Assembly: GCA_043747875.1 (NCBI GenBank)
Contig: JAYTOI010000025.1
Span: 5,132-69,131 of the forward strand
Length of the DNA stretch: 64,000 nt
Direction: 5' to 3'
Source: CADEED01 sp043747875
Lineage (GTDB): Bacteria; Pseudomonadota; Gammaproteobacteria; Steroidobacterales; Steroidobacteraceae
Position numbers and translations under genes: made by a program. The notes under the pieces are model-generated. The model searched no databases and had not been told where the DNA came from. It was given only the letters and a program-made list of their open reading frames with translations. Of this stretch, positions 33,525-40,788 are shown one piece after another. The stretch's first letter is position 1, and every line of letters starts with the position of its first letter.

Positions 33525-34052
33525 GTGATGCTCGCGGACATCTTCGATTTCCGCGTCTCCATCGTCGAGCTCGTGCTGCGCGGCACGCTGGTCTTCTGGC
33601 TGCTGTTCCTCATCTTTCGATTCGTCATGCGCCGCGACGTCGGCGCGGTGGGGATCGCAGACATCCTCTTGCTGGTCATCGTGGCGGATGCGGCGCAGAA
33701 CGCGATGTCCGGCGGATATTCCACAGTCTCTGAAGGCGCGGTGCTCGTGCTGACCATCGTCGGCTGGAATTTCCTGCTCGACTGGCTGTCATTCCGCTCT
33801 TTGGTCGTGCAGCGCTTCGCGCAGCCGGGCCGCCTCACGCTGGTACAGCGCGGGGTCATCAATCGCCGCAACCTGCGCCGCGAATTCATCACGCTCGAGG
33901 AGCTGCAGGAAAAGTTGCGCGAGCAGGGCGTCGAGAAGGTTGCGCAGGTGAAGGCAGCCTATCTGGAGGGGGATGGCCAGATCAGTGTGATCCGGTTCGA
34001 ACCGGATGAAGCGGGCGGCGCCGGGTCGCGCCCCACGCCGGGCGCAGGCTGA
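33525..34052 (+). CDS. DUF421 (YetF-like) membrane protein
   Basis: A 175-residue protein with three N-terminal membrane helices and a small cytoplasmic beta domain. The motif block LIFRFVMRRDVGAVGIADILLLV is typical of DUF421, and the later LTLVQRGVINRRNLRREFITLEELQEKLREQG matches its soluble part (two shorter pieces of one region). Family role is unknown but members of the YetF/YcaP group are common in stress operons. Start may be the GTG at 33525 or the ATG at 33528. Confidence 0.85.
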   Translation: MMLADIFDFRVSIVELVLRGTLVFWLLFLIFRFVMRRDVGAVGIADILLLVIVADAAQNAMSGGYSTVSEGAVLVLTIVGWNFLLDWLSFRSLVVQRFAQPGRLTLVQRGVINRRNLRREFITLEELQEKLREQGVEKVAQVKAAYLEGDGQISVIRFEPDEAGGAGSRPTPGAG

Positions 34053-34350
34053 AGCTTCCCGCAAACCCTTGGAAGGGTGAGAAGAGATAGGCTGCGCGCG
34101 CGCTGCCGTTGAGGCTGCGAAGTCAAAACCGATACACCAATGATTCCCGAACGCGGGTGCTCTCGACCTGGTCTCGTTCCGCCGCGACCCAGGACCACGG
34201 CCGCGATACCCGCGGCGGGGAATGCCGCGCCATGCGCCAGCATCGCGGGTCGCGAGACCTTGTCTGGCAGGAACCCACCGTGTGTCGCGACGCCAGATTT
34301 GCGATAACTTGGCGCGTTGGCGGATGCGTCGTGGCGTTGGTGGAGGGTGC
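34053..34350. other. Intergenic gap with no supported gene
   Basis: Nearly 300 bases between the DUF421 and MscS genes. Open frames here on both strands are Arg-rich shadows without a plausible start or domain. I see no RNA gene or clear terminator; an internal GAAGCTTCCC-type partial symmetry after the DUF421 stop is too weak to name. Confidence 0.4.
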
Positions 34351-35232
34351 ATGAAAAGCGAAGATCGGGTGGTGGAATGGTTCAACGAGGTGAACTGGAT
34401 TCAGGCGGGCTCGCGCATCGCGGCGATTCTCGCAGTGAGTTTCGTGCTGATTTTCATCGCGCGGCGGCTCATCTCGGGGCTCGAGAAGTTCACGGCCACT
34501 CACGCGCTCGACGTCGAGGCGCGCAAGCGCGCCGCCACGGTCAGCAATGTGCTGCGCAAGCTCGCGTCGATCCTCATCGTGGCCATCGCGACGCTCGCCA
34601 TCTTCAACACGCTGGGCATTTCGATCCTGCCGTTCCTCGCGACCGCGGGTGTGGCGGGCATCGCGATCGCATTCGGCGCGCAATCGCTGGTCAAGGATTT
34701 CTTCCGCGGCTTCTTCCTGCTGGCGGAGAACCAGATCCGGCAGGGTGACGTGGTGGAAGTGGCTGGGAAGAGCGGCCTGGTCGAGGATCTCACGCTGCGC
34801 TATGTGCAGCTGCGCGACTACGAGGGCAATGTGCACTACGTGCCGAATGGCGAGATCGGGGTAGTGACGAGCTCCAGCCGTACCTTCGCGTATGCAGTGG
34901 TGGACGTCACCATTGCGCTCGAGCAGGACATCGCGCCCGTCATCGACATCATGCGCGAGGTTGGCACCCAGCTGCGCGCGAACTCCGTGTTCGGCCCGCG
35001 GATCATGGACGATCTGGACATCGCGGGCATCGAGTCGTGGACCGCCAGTGGCATCACGCTGCGCGCGCGGATCAAAGTGCGTGCGCTCGAGCAGTCGAAC
35101 GTGAAGCGGGAGTATCTGCTGCGACTCAAGCACGCCTTCGATCACGCGAACATTCAGCAGCCGAAGTCGACTGTCACGATCGTCGGCGGCCCCGCGGGGA
35201 GGGCGCCGACGCCGGAAGGTCCGCCAACGTAA
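34351..35232 (+). CDS. Mechanosensitive ion channel (MscS family)
   Basis: A 293-residue small-conductance mechanosensitive channel. Three membrane helices (about 20-45, 65-90 and 95-120) lead to the pore helix and beta domain: LATAGVAGIAIAFGAQSLVKDFFRGFF is the TM3 signature (shown here in one 27-residue region as its key Gly/Ala repeats and the Gln-Ser), followed by QIRQGDVVEVAG and HYVPNGEI. The ATG at 34351 with GGAGGG ahead is chosen; the frame is open from 34222. It protects against hypo-osmotic shock. Length fits the family (286 in E. coli MscS). Confidence 0.92.
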   Translation: MKSEDRVVEWFNEVNWIQAGSRIAAILAVSFVLIFIARRLISGLEKFTATHALDVEARKRAATVSNVLRKLASILIVAIATLAIFNTLGISILPFLATAGVAGIAIAFGAQSLVKDFFRGFFLLAENQIRQGDVVEVAGKSGLVEDLTLRYVQLRDYEGNVHYVPNGEIGVVTSSSRTFAYAVVDVTIALEQDIAPVIDIMREVGTQLRANSVFGPRIMDDLDIAGIESWTASGITLRARIKVRALEQSNVKREYLLRLKHAFDHANIQQPKSTVTIVGGPAGRAPTPEGPPT

Positions 35233-35254
35233 TAGGATTGCGCTTCGAAAAGAG

Positions 35255-35335
35255 AAAAGGGGGCAGGTCTATTTATCGGGCGGGGCGTGCACCAAGGCCG
35301 TGGCGCCGACCCGATAAATAGACCTGTCCCCTTTT
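35255..35335. repeat. Long palindromic repeat with a GGGGACAG-type motif
   Basis: Two 26-base arms (35255-35280 and 35310-35335) pair perfectly except for one G-T wobble, around a 29-base spacer. The arms contain the motif GGCAGGTCTATTTATCGGG, which resembles the GGGGACAGGTC-type palindromes that I associate with REP elements and their tyrosine transposases. No transposase is near. It lies between the convergent MscS gene and the minus-strand small gene, so it could also act as a bidirectional terminator. Confidence 0.75.
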
Positions 35336-35342
35336 GCTAGCA

Positions 35343-35361
35343 AATGGGGAGTGTCCCCATT
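35343..35361. repeat. Second short palindrome next to the long one
   Basis: AATGGGGA, loop GTG, TCCCCATT: an exact 8-base inverted repeat 7 bases after the long palindrome. Its right end touches the stop codon of the minus-strand gene at 35360. The shared GGGGA core suggests that both belong to the same repeat unit. Confidence 0.65.
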
Positions 35362-35584
35362 AATGCGCGGTAACGGCGCTCGGGGTCGCTGGCCCAGAGC
35401 GGCTCGCGCCGCCTTCGCTCTCCCAGCGATCCTTCTCCAGACGTTCGTGGTGGCGGCGGCGATATTCTTCCTGACGTCGCTGGCTGCGCGACGCCGCGTA
35501 CGATGCGGCGAGCACCGCGATGCCGGCGATTCCCAGTAGTTTGATGATGCGCATGGCGAGCATGCCGTGGTTCGAGCGGGTCAT
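35360..35584 (-). CDS. Small membrane-anchored protein of unknown function
   Basis: A 74-residue protein with one membrane helix near the start (IIKLLGIAGIAVLAASYA, about residues 13-30) and a highly charged Arg/Glu tail. Its ATG overlaps the stop of the DUF4142 gene (ATGA), so it is translated from the same message. Two later in-frame Met codons (residues 8 and 11) could also be used. Its end lies in the GGGGA palindrome, which may have replaced or trimmed the original 3' end. I do not recognise a family. Confidence 0.6.
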   Translation of the reverse strand: MTRSNHGMLAMRIIKLLGIAGIAVLAASYAASRSQRRQEEYRRRHHERLEKDRWESEGGASRSGPATPSAVTAH

Positions 35585-36246
35585 TTCTGCACACTCCTGA
35601 GTTGATCGAGGTGACTTTCGATGGTGGGAAGCGTGTCGCGCGCGAATTTGCGCAGTTCGTTGTCTTCGCCGCCCTCGGCCTGGGCGCGATACAGCGCGAC
35701 GGAGCGTTCGTGGCCGGCGATCATCTCGGCGGCCCACTTCGAGTCGAAATCGCCGCTCGCGGTGCCTGATTCCGGCACCGCCGCGGCGGCACCCGGTGTG
35801 GGCCAGCCCTTGGCCGTGGCAATGCGCGTCAGCTTCTCGGTCGCGTTGGTGTGATCGGAAACCAGCATCCCCGCGATGCGTTTCAATTCCGCGTTCTTGA
35901 GCTGCGGCAGCGCATTGCGCGCCGAGTTGATTTCCTTGCGACCGCTCTCGGTGGCCTGCTTGACGAATTGGATGTCGTCCGCCGGTTTTCCAACGGACGC
36001 CCCGCCGGCGGCGGCTGCGTCGATGGTGCCGACCTTGCGCGCCTCCATGTCGGCGGCTACCACCGGAATCAGCGTAGCGCTGCCGGCGGCGATGCTCTCG
36101 GGCGTGAAACCGACGGACATCATGCCATCCGCCGGCAACGGCTGCGAGGGCTGCGTCGACGCCAGACTGACGGCCCACAGCGGCGCCGCGAGTGCGAGGC
36201 TGGCGATGCCCAGCCCTGTGGCGAATGATCGAATCCGGATGTTCAT
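35581..36246 (-). CDS. DUF4142 secreted protein (copy 1)
   Basis: A 221-residue exported protein: Sec signal peptide (about 1-27), a low-complexity stretch, then the helical DUF4142 domain, a ferritin-like bundle (FVKQATESGRKEINSARNAL, LVSDHTNATEKLTRIA, MIAGHERSVALYRAQAEGG). DUF4142 proteins are periplasmic and stress-associated; some have His/Glu patterns that suggest metal binding, but the function is unknown. AGGAG precedes the ATG at 36246. It is coupled to the 74-residue gene that follows. Confidence 0.85.
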   Translation of the reverse strand: MNIRIRSFATGLGIASLALAAPLWAVSLASTQPSQPLPADGMMSVGFTPESIAAGSATLIPVVAADMEARKVGTIDAAAAGGASVGKPADDIQFVKQATESGRKEINSARNALPQLKNAELKRIAGMLVSDHTNATEKLTRIATAKGWPTPGAAAAVPESGTASGDFDSKWAAEMIAGHERSVALYRAQAEGGEDNELRKFARDTLPTIESHLDQLRSVQK

Positions 36247-36406
36247 GTCCGTGCTCTCCTGAACTGTCGGGCAAAATGGGCGGACGAGAGTAGTTAGCTC
36301 CCGCCCGCCCAGGTCACGCAATGCGGGCGTTACCGAGGTCTCGCAGGTGAGCACCACCCGGTCGCGATTGCATGAAACCCATGGCTCTGATCCATCGCGC
36401 GGAGCC

Positions 36407-36823
36407 TTACTGACCGTTGCCGGCCGGCTGAGTGACGCTGGCGGAGCCGGAGCCCTTCGCGGCATCGAGGTGCCCCTGAGCCTGCGCCTTGGCGGACTCG
36501 TACATGGCTTCCGCCTGGTCCTTGCACGCCTTCTGGCCATCGCCCGCGAGCGTCTCGCACTTTTCCTTCGCGACTTTGCGCTGACCATCTGCCTGCGCCA
36601 CGGCCACGTCGTATTCGGCGGCGGCGCGCTCTTCGGCACCTTCCATCGCAACGTCGGCAGCCTCGCGGCGTTCCTCGGCCACGTTCTCACTCGCGTCCTG
36701 GCGCGCCTCGCTCACGTCCTTCGCCGTCTCGCCCGCCGAGTCGCGCTGCGTGCAGCCCGTGATCGTCAAAATGCCCGCCACCGCGGCCACGGCCAACGTC
36801 CAGCGGCTATATGTTTTGCTCAC
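36407..36823 (-). CDS. Small Ala/Glu-rich lipoprotein
   Basis: A 138-residue precursor with a lipoprotein signal ending in lipobox Ile-Thr-Gly-Cys (Cys about residue 24). The mature part is a long Ala/Glu/Asp/Lys-rich helix (SEARQDASENVAEERREAAD and similar), with two Cys near KCETLAGDGQKAC, and a Ser/Gly/Gln tail. The GTG at 36823 has AGGAG nine bases upstream; an ATG 33 bases further out would spoil the signal peptide. No family is recognised; the sequence resembles osmotically induced helical lipoproteins in type. It is divergent from the ElaB-like gene. Confidence 0.75.
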   Translation of the reverse strand: MSKTYSRWTLAVAAVAGILTITGCTQRDSAGETAKDVSEARQDASENVAEERREAADVAMEGAEERAAAEYDVAVAQADGQRKVAKEKCETLAGDGQKACKDQAEAMYESAKAQAQGHLDAAKGSGSASVTQPAGNGQ

Positions 36824-36978
36824 GATTCTGTCTCCTGGATTGAAAGTCGGCTGCATGCTGCGCCGCCGCTGTCGAGCGCGCGCGCGGACGACGCGCGCAA
36901 CTACTGTCAGCGCGCACCGACCGGCGGTTCTCGTGGTCCTGCAAATGGCGTCGATTGGAGACAACGCCGTCCGCCCCA

Positions 36979-36996
36979 TGTCAGGAACCCCTGACA
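36979..36996. promoter_or_regulatory. Operator-like dyad between divergent genes
   Basis: TGTCAGG, loop AACC, CCTGACA forms a perfect 7-base inverted repeat in the 295-base gap between the minus-strand lipoprotein and the plus-strand ElaB-like gene. It lies 122 bases ahead of the ElaB-like start and 156 ahead of the other. The location between divergent genes fits a shared operator, but no regulator is known. Confidence 0.35.
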
Positions 36997-37118
36997 CCGT
37001 TGTGCGCAGGCCACTACCCCGATCGCGCGGCGCGGCTGACACCCGCGGCCAGTCCATCGCCGTACAGTGCATCGAGTATCGATTCATCATTCACCAGGCT
37101 TTCAACCGGAGGACGGCA

Positions 37119-37460
37119 ATGACCATCCAGGCCAAGACTTTCGAGAACGGCACGCGCAATCCAGAATCCACCGTAGTGGAGCTCAACCGCATCGTCACGC
37201 AGGCGGAAGAGCTGCTGAAGACGCTCGGCGAAGAGGGCGGCGCGGCCGTCGAAGCCGTTCGTCAGCGGGTGATGCGCACCGTGAACATGGCGAAGGGCAA
37301 GATCTCCGATGCGAGCCTGCGTGCGCGCGAGACCGCCACCAGCGCCGCGAAGGCCACCGACGAGTACGTGCATGAAAATCCCTGGAAGGCGATCGCGTAC
37401 GGCGCCGCCGCGGGTGCCGCAGTGACGATCATCGCGGGCTGGCTGGTCCGTCGCGGCTGA
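37119..37460 (+). CDS. ElaB/YqjD-family (DUF883) protein
   Basis: A 113-residue protein with a long amphipathic helical region (LNRIVTQAEELLKTLGEEGG) and a C-terminal membrane helix with the family ending NPWKAIAYGAAAGAAVTIIAGWLVRR, seen as the Asn-Pro-Trp-Lys-Ala start, the Gly/Ala-rich core and the Arg-Arg tail. Such proteins are tail-anchored, bind ribosomes in stationary phase (YqjD, ElaB in E. coli) and are stress-induced. GGAGGA precedes the ATG. The DUF4142 gene follows 36 bases later. Confidence 0.88.
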   Translation: MTIQAKTFENGTRNPESTVVELNRIVTQAEELLKTLGEEGGAAVEAVRQRVMRTVNMAKGKISDASLRARETATSAAKATDEYVHENPWKAIAYGAAAGAAVTIIAGWLVRRG

Positions 37461-37496
37461 TCGGGCGCGACAGCCCACGACCTCCGAGCCCCGCGC

Positions 37497-38069
37497 ATGA
37501 TCGAATCCGTTGCACTCGTATTGCTGCTCGCCACCGAGCCGGCGACGACCACGTTGCCGCGTCGGCCCGAGGGGTCGGGCGCCCGGTCGGTGGGGCAGAT
37601 CGAGAGTCAGGATTCGCCGGGCGCGGTGACGGACTATCTATTCGACAAACCACTGTCCGCTACCGACGATCCGGCATTCATCGTGAATGCTCTCGTCGGC
37701 GTGCGGCAGGGCGTGCTGGACGCGCGCGATGCGGGCGGCACCTTGCAACCCGCGTCGCTGCGTGGAGCGGCCGAGAAGATAGGCCGGCAGAACGACGACA
37801 CCGCGCGCGCGCTCGAGGCGCTGGCCCGACAAAAGGGTTGGCGCCTGCCGGCCCGCGTCACCCAGGACGGCGCGCTTCCCGCGGCACAAAATTCTCCGCG
37901 CGCCCGCGCGGATTTCATCATCAACCAGATCGCATTCCACCAGGCGATGGTGGAACAATTCCGCGCGCAGCTCGGCGGCAAAGGCGACGCCGATCTCAAG
38001 CGCGCGCTGCGCACGGCGCTGCCCGGCTATCAGCGAAATCTCGAGTTGTTGCTCACGCTCAAGCCCTGA
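37497..38069 (+). CDS. DUF4142 protein (copy 2)
   Basis: A 190-residue protein with a short, weak signal sequence (SVALVLLLATEP) and a DUF4142-type helical bundle (FIVNALVGVRQGVLDARDAG, RADFIINQIAFHQAMVEQFR, LPGYQRNLELLL). It is a diverged relative of the minus-strand DUF4142 gene. Several conserved His of that copy are missing here, so a metal-binding role is less likely for this one. Start at the ATG at 37497. Confidence 0.75.
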   Translation: MIESVALVLLLATEPATTTLPRRPEGSGARSVGQIESQDSPGAVTDYLFDKPLSATDDPAFIVNALVGVRQGVLDARDAGGTLQPASLRGAAEKIGRQNDDTARALEALARQKGWRLPARVTQDGALPAAQNSPRARADFIINQIAFHQAMVEQFRAQLGGKGDADLKRALRTALPGYQRNLELLLTLKP

Positions 38070-38201
38070 CGCTCGGGCGCTCCCTGTCGGACGATGCCGC
38101 ATGGCAAATGTCGCCGCGCAGCGCAATGAAGGCAAAGCTGAAGTGCGCACAGCGCGCCATCCGACGGCACGATTGCTCCCGTTACGCGACGCTTGCGCCC
38201 C

Positions 38202-38774
38202 ATGCATCGCATCGTTTCCGCCCCCCATTCCAAGCCGCTCCTACGCGGCACCAATGCCATAGGGCTCTCCCGCCGCTGGTACTACACGCCGCGCACGCGG
38301 CGCGCTTATAGCGTGCGGCAGGTGTCGCCCGGGGACCGCCGGCTGCTGGCCGAGTTCGCAGTGACGCTGACCCAGGGTGCGGGCGACATCGAGCGCGCCG
38401 ATCTGCACGACCTGACCAACATGCTGTTCGAGCGGGTTCTCGGCGCCGATTCGGAATCGGCGGTCGGCTTCGTGGCGCTGGAGAGCACCGCCGCCGGCGA
38501 TCGAGTGATCGGCGTCTGCGCCTGCACGCCGTCGGCCCGGGACAGCGCGGAGCTGGTGATCGCCGTCGCCCCAACCTACCGCGAAGAACTGGTGGGACGC
38601 ACCTTGCTGTCGACGCTGCTGCGACACGCGCGCCGCGCCGGCCTCGGCCGGCTCGAGGGCGAGATCCACTGGTCGAACCGCGCGCCGCTGATGTTGGCGC
38701 AGTCGATGGGGTTCAGCGTGCGGCCCGTGGCGGCCGACCACACGCGCCGGCAGCTCGTGCTTCAGCTCAAGTGA
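38202..38774 (+). CDS. GNAT-family acyltransferase-like protein at the head of the EPS locus
   Basis: A 190-residue protein with a GNAT fold from about residue 35: ESAVGFVALES, the strand ELVIAVAPTYREELVGRTLLSTLLRHARRAG (its Val-Gly-Arg-Thr region replaces the usual acetyl-CoA loop) and LGRLEGEIHWSNRAPLMLAQSMGF. Such genes are found beside exopolysaccharide loci and may acetylate a sugar precursor or protein, but the substrate is unknown. An ATG at 38202 or a TTG at 38193 could be the start; neither has a strong ribosome site. It is 36 bases from the first glycosyltransferase. Confidence 0.75.
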   Translation: MHRIVSAPHSKPLLRGTNAIGLSRRWYYTPRTRRAYSVRQVSPGDRRLLAEFAVTLTQGAGDIERADLHDLTNMLFERVLGADSESAVGFVALESTAAGDRVIGVCACTPSARDSAELVIAVAPTYREELVGRTLLSTLLRHARRAGLGRLEGEIHWSNRAPLMLAQSMGFSVRPVAADHTRRQLVLQLK

Positions 38775-38810
38775 TCGACTAACTACTACACCGCACCACT
38801 GGGAGGATCG

Positions 38811-40163
38811 ATGCCCGAACCCGTTCGCGCAACCGCACTGCAACGCGACGCATCAGCGCCCGCGTCGCGCCCGGACGCGTACTCGGCGCCGCCCGGCGGC
38901 GTGGAGCTGCAGTCGGCGCACCTGCGCGACCGCGCGGCGCGGCGCGCGTCCAAGGGCCGGCGCGTGCTCATCATCGTCGAGAATCTGCCGCTGCCATTCG
39001 ACCGGCGCGTGTGGCAGGAGGCGCGCACCTTGACGGCCGCCGGATACGTGGTGTCGATCATCTGTCCGAAGGCGCCCGGCTACGAGGAGAGCTTCGAACG
39101 CCTCGAGGGCATCGACATTCACCGGCACTGGCTGCCCGCTGAGGCCGATGGCGCACTGGGATATGCGCTGGAATACAGCGCCGCATTGCTGATGGAGCTG
39201 ACATTGGCGTTGAAGATCGCTTTCGGGCGCGGGTTCGACGTGATCCACGCCTGCAATCCGCCGGATACCATTTTCATCATCGCGCGGTTCTTCAAGCTCT
39301 TCGGCAAGAAGTTTCTGTTCGATCACCACGACATCAACCCGGAGCTCTACGAAGCGAAATTCGGCAAGCGCGGCCTCGGACACAAGTTGCTCTCCGCGCT
39401 CGAGCGGCTGACATTCAACGCCGCCGACGTCGTCATCTCGACCAACGAGTCCTATCGCAGCATCGCGATCGGGCGCGGCGGCAAGGACCCGCGCGACGTG
39501 TTTGTGGTGCGCTCCGGCCCGGATCTCACGCGCATGCGCATCGTGGCGCCCAATCCCGCGCTCAAGCGGGGACGCAAGTATCTCGTTGGCTATGTCGGCG
39601 TGATGGGCAAGCAGGAAGGCATCGACCTGCTGCTGCAGGCGGTGCAATCGATCGTGAAGCAACTCGGCCGCACCGACATCCAGTTCGGCCTGGTGGGCGG
39701 CGGCACCGAGCTGCCGGCCATGCGCGAGCTCGCGAAGGAACTGGGCGTTGCCGACTACGTGACCTTCACCGGCCGCGCCCCGGACGACGCGCTGCTCGAA
39801 ATGCTCAACACCGCCGATGTGTGCGTGAACCCCGATCGCGCCAACGACATGAACGACCGCTCCACGATGAACAAGATCATGGAATACATGGCGCTCGGCA
39901 AACCGGTGGTGCAGTTCGACCTCACCGAAGGCCGCGTGTCGGCGGGCGATGCGTCTTGGTACGCGCACCCCAACGATGTCGCCGATCTCGCGCAGAAAAT
40001 CGTCGCGCTATTGGCCGACGAGAACCAGCGCATCCACATGGGTGCGGTCGGCCGCGAGCGCGTCGAGCGCGTGCTCGCGTGGCAACACGAGGCGCCGCGC
40101 CTGCTGGCCGCGTACCGGCACCTGCTGCAAACAGATTCACAACCGATCGGCCAGACCCCTTGA
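38811..40163 (+). CDS. Glycosyltransferase family 4 protein
   Basis: A 450-residue GT-B glycosyltransferase with an extra Ala/Arg-rich N-terminus of about 45 residues. The first Rossmann half starts at VLIIVENLPLPFDRRVWQEA; the second half has YVGVMGKQEGIDLLLQAVQS and the nucleotide-sugar site (MNKIMEYMALGKPVVQFD) with the Glu that marks GT4. It probably adds one sugar during repeat-unit assembly at the inner face of the membrane. GGGAGG precedes the ATG. First in a run of plus-strand EPS genes. Confidence 0.9.
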   Translation: MPEPVRATALQRDASAPASRPDAYSAPPGGVELQSAHLRDRAARRASKGRRVLIIVENLPLPFDRRVWQEARTLTAAGYVVSIICPKAPGYEESFERLEGIDIHRHWLPAEADGALGYALEYSAALLMELTLALKIAFGRGFDVIHACNPPDTIFIIARFFKLFGKKFLFDHHDINPELYEAKFGKRGLGHKLLSALERLTFNAADVVISTNESYRSIAIGRGGKDPRDVFVVRSGPDLTRMRIVAPNPALKRGRKYLVGYVGVMGKQEGIDLLLQAVQSIVKQLGRTDIQFGLVGGGTELPAMRELAKELGVADYVTFTGRAPDDALLEMLNTADVCVNPDRANDMNDRSTMNKIMEYMALGKPVVQFDLTEGRVSAGDASWYAHPNDVADLAQKIVALLADENQRIHMGAVGRERVERVLAWQHEAPRLLAAYRHLLQTDSQPIGQTP

Positions 40164-40177
40164 ATCGGCCGCATTCC

Positions 40178-40213
40178 ATGAAGAGCCATTCCATGAAGAG
40201 GATTCATCCATGA
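40178..40213 (+). other. Short leader reading frame overlapping the exporter start
   Basis: A frame of 11 codons (ATG at 40178, second ATG at 40193, stop TGA at 40211-40213) sits in a 15-base imperfect tandem repeat (CATTCCATGAAGAG at 40172 and 40187), with a third related CCATGAAGA unit at the exporter start. Its stop overlaps the exporter ATG at 40210 as ATGA. It may couple or tune translation of the exporter, or simply be a duplicated start region. Confidence 0.4.
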
Positions 40214-40764
40214 AGAAGTTCGTAATGGCCTGCTGCACCATCCTGGCGCTGGCCTGGGCCACGGGTGCGATGGCGCAGGACCCTAACTACACCGTGAAGC
40301 CGGGCGACTTGCTGGCGATCAGCGTGTGGAAGGAGCCCGATTTGCAGAAGGAGACGCTGGTGCGTCCCGACGGCGCGTTCTCGTTCCCGCTGGTCGGCGA
40401 AGTCGACGCGAAGGGCAAGACCGTCGCGGATCTCAACAAGACGCTGGCGCAACGACTGGCGAAGTACATCTCCGACCCGGTGGTGACGGTCGCGATCCAG
40501 GAGATCAAGGGCAACAAGGTGTACGTCCTCGGGCAGGTGAACAAGCCTGGCGAGTTCATCATGAACCCCAGCGTCGATGTGATGCAGGTCCTGTCGATGG
40601 CGGGCGGCACCACGCCGTTCGCATCCCTCGGAGACATCGTGGTGCTGCGACGCACGCCCGGCGGCAAGCAATCGCTGCCGTTCCGCTACAACGACGTGGT
40701 CAAGGGCCGAAGGATGGACCAGAACATCGACCTGCAGGCCGGCGACGTGGTCGTCGTGCCGTAA
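40210..40764 (+). CDS. Polysaccharide export protein (Wza/OtnA family)
   Basis: A 184-residue periplasmic or outer-membrane exporter: signal peptide (about 1-23), polysaccharide-biosynthesis/export domain starting YTVKPGDLLAISVWKEPDL, and one SLBB beta-grasp domain (KVYVLGQVNKPGEFIM). Short forms with a single SLBB occur in XrtA-type and related EPS loci and work with a separate barrel. No lipobox is seen (cleavage after AMAQ), unlike E. coli Wza. GAGG precedes the ATG. A putative barrel gene follows 24 bases later. Confidence 0.9.
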   Translation: MKKFVMACCTILALAWATGAMAQDPNYTVKPGDLLAISVWKEPDLQKETLVRPDGAFSFPLVGEVDAKGKTVADLNKTLAQRLAKYISDPVVTVAIQEIKGNKVYVLGQVNKPGEFIMNPSVDVMQVLSMAGGTTPFASLGDIVVLRRTPGGKQSLPFRYNDVVKGRRMDQNIDLQAGDVVVVP

Positions 40765-40788
40765 CCGGCCGGAAACAGGAACGGTCCC

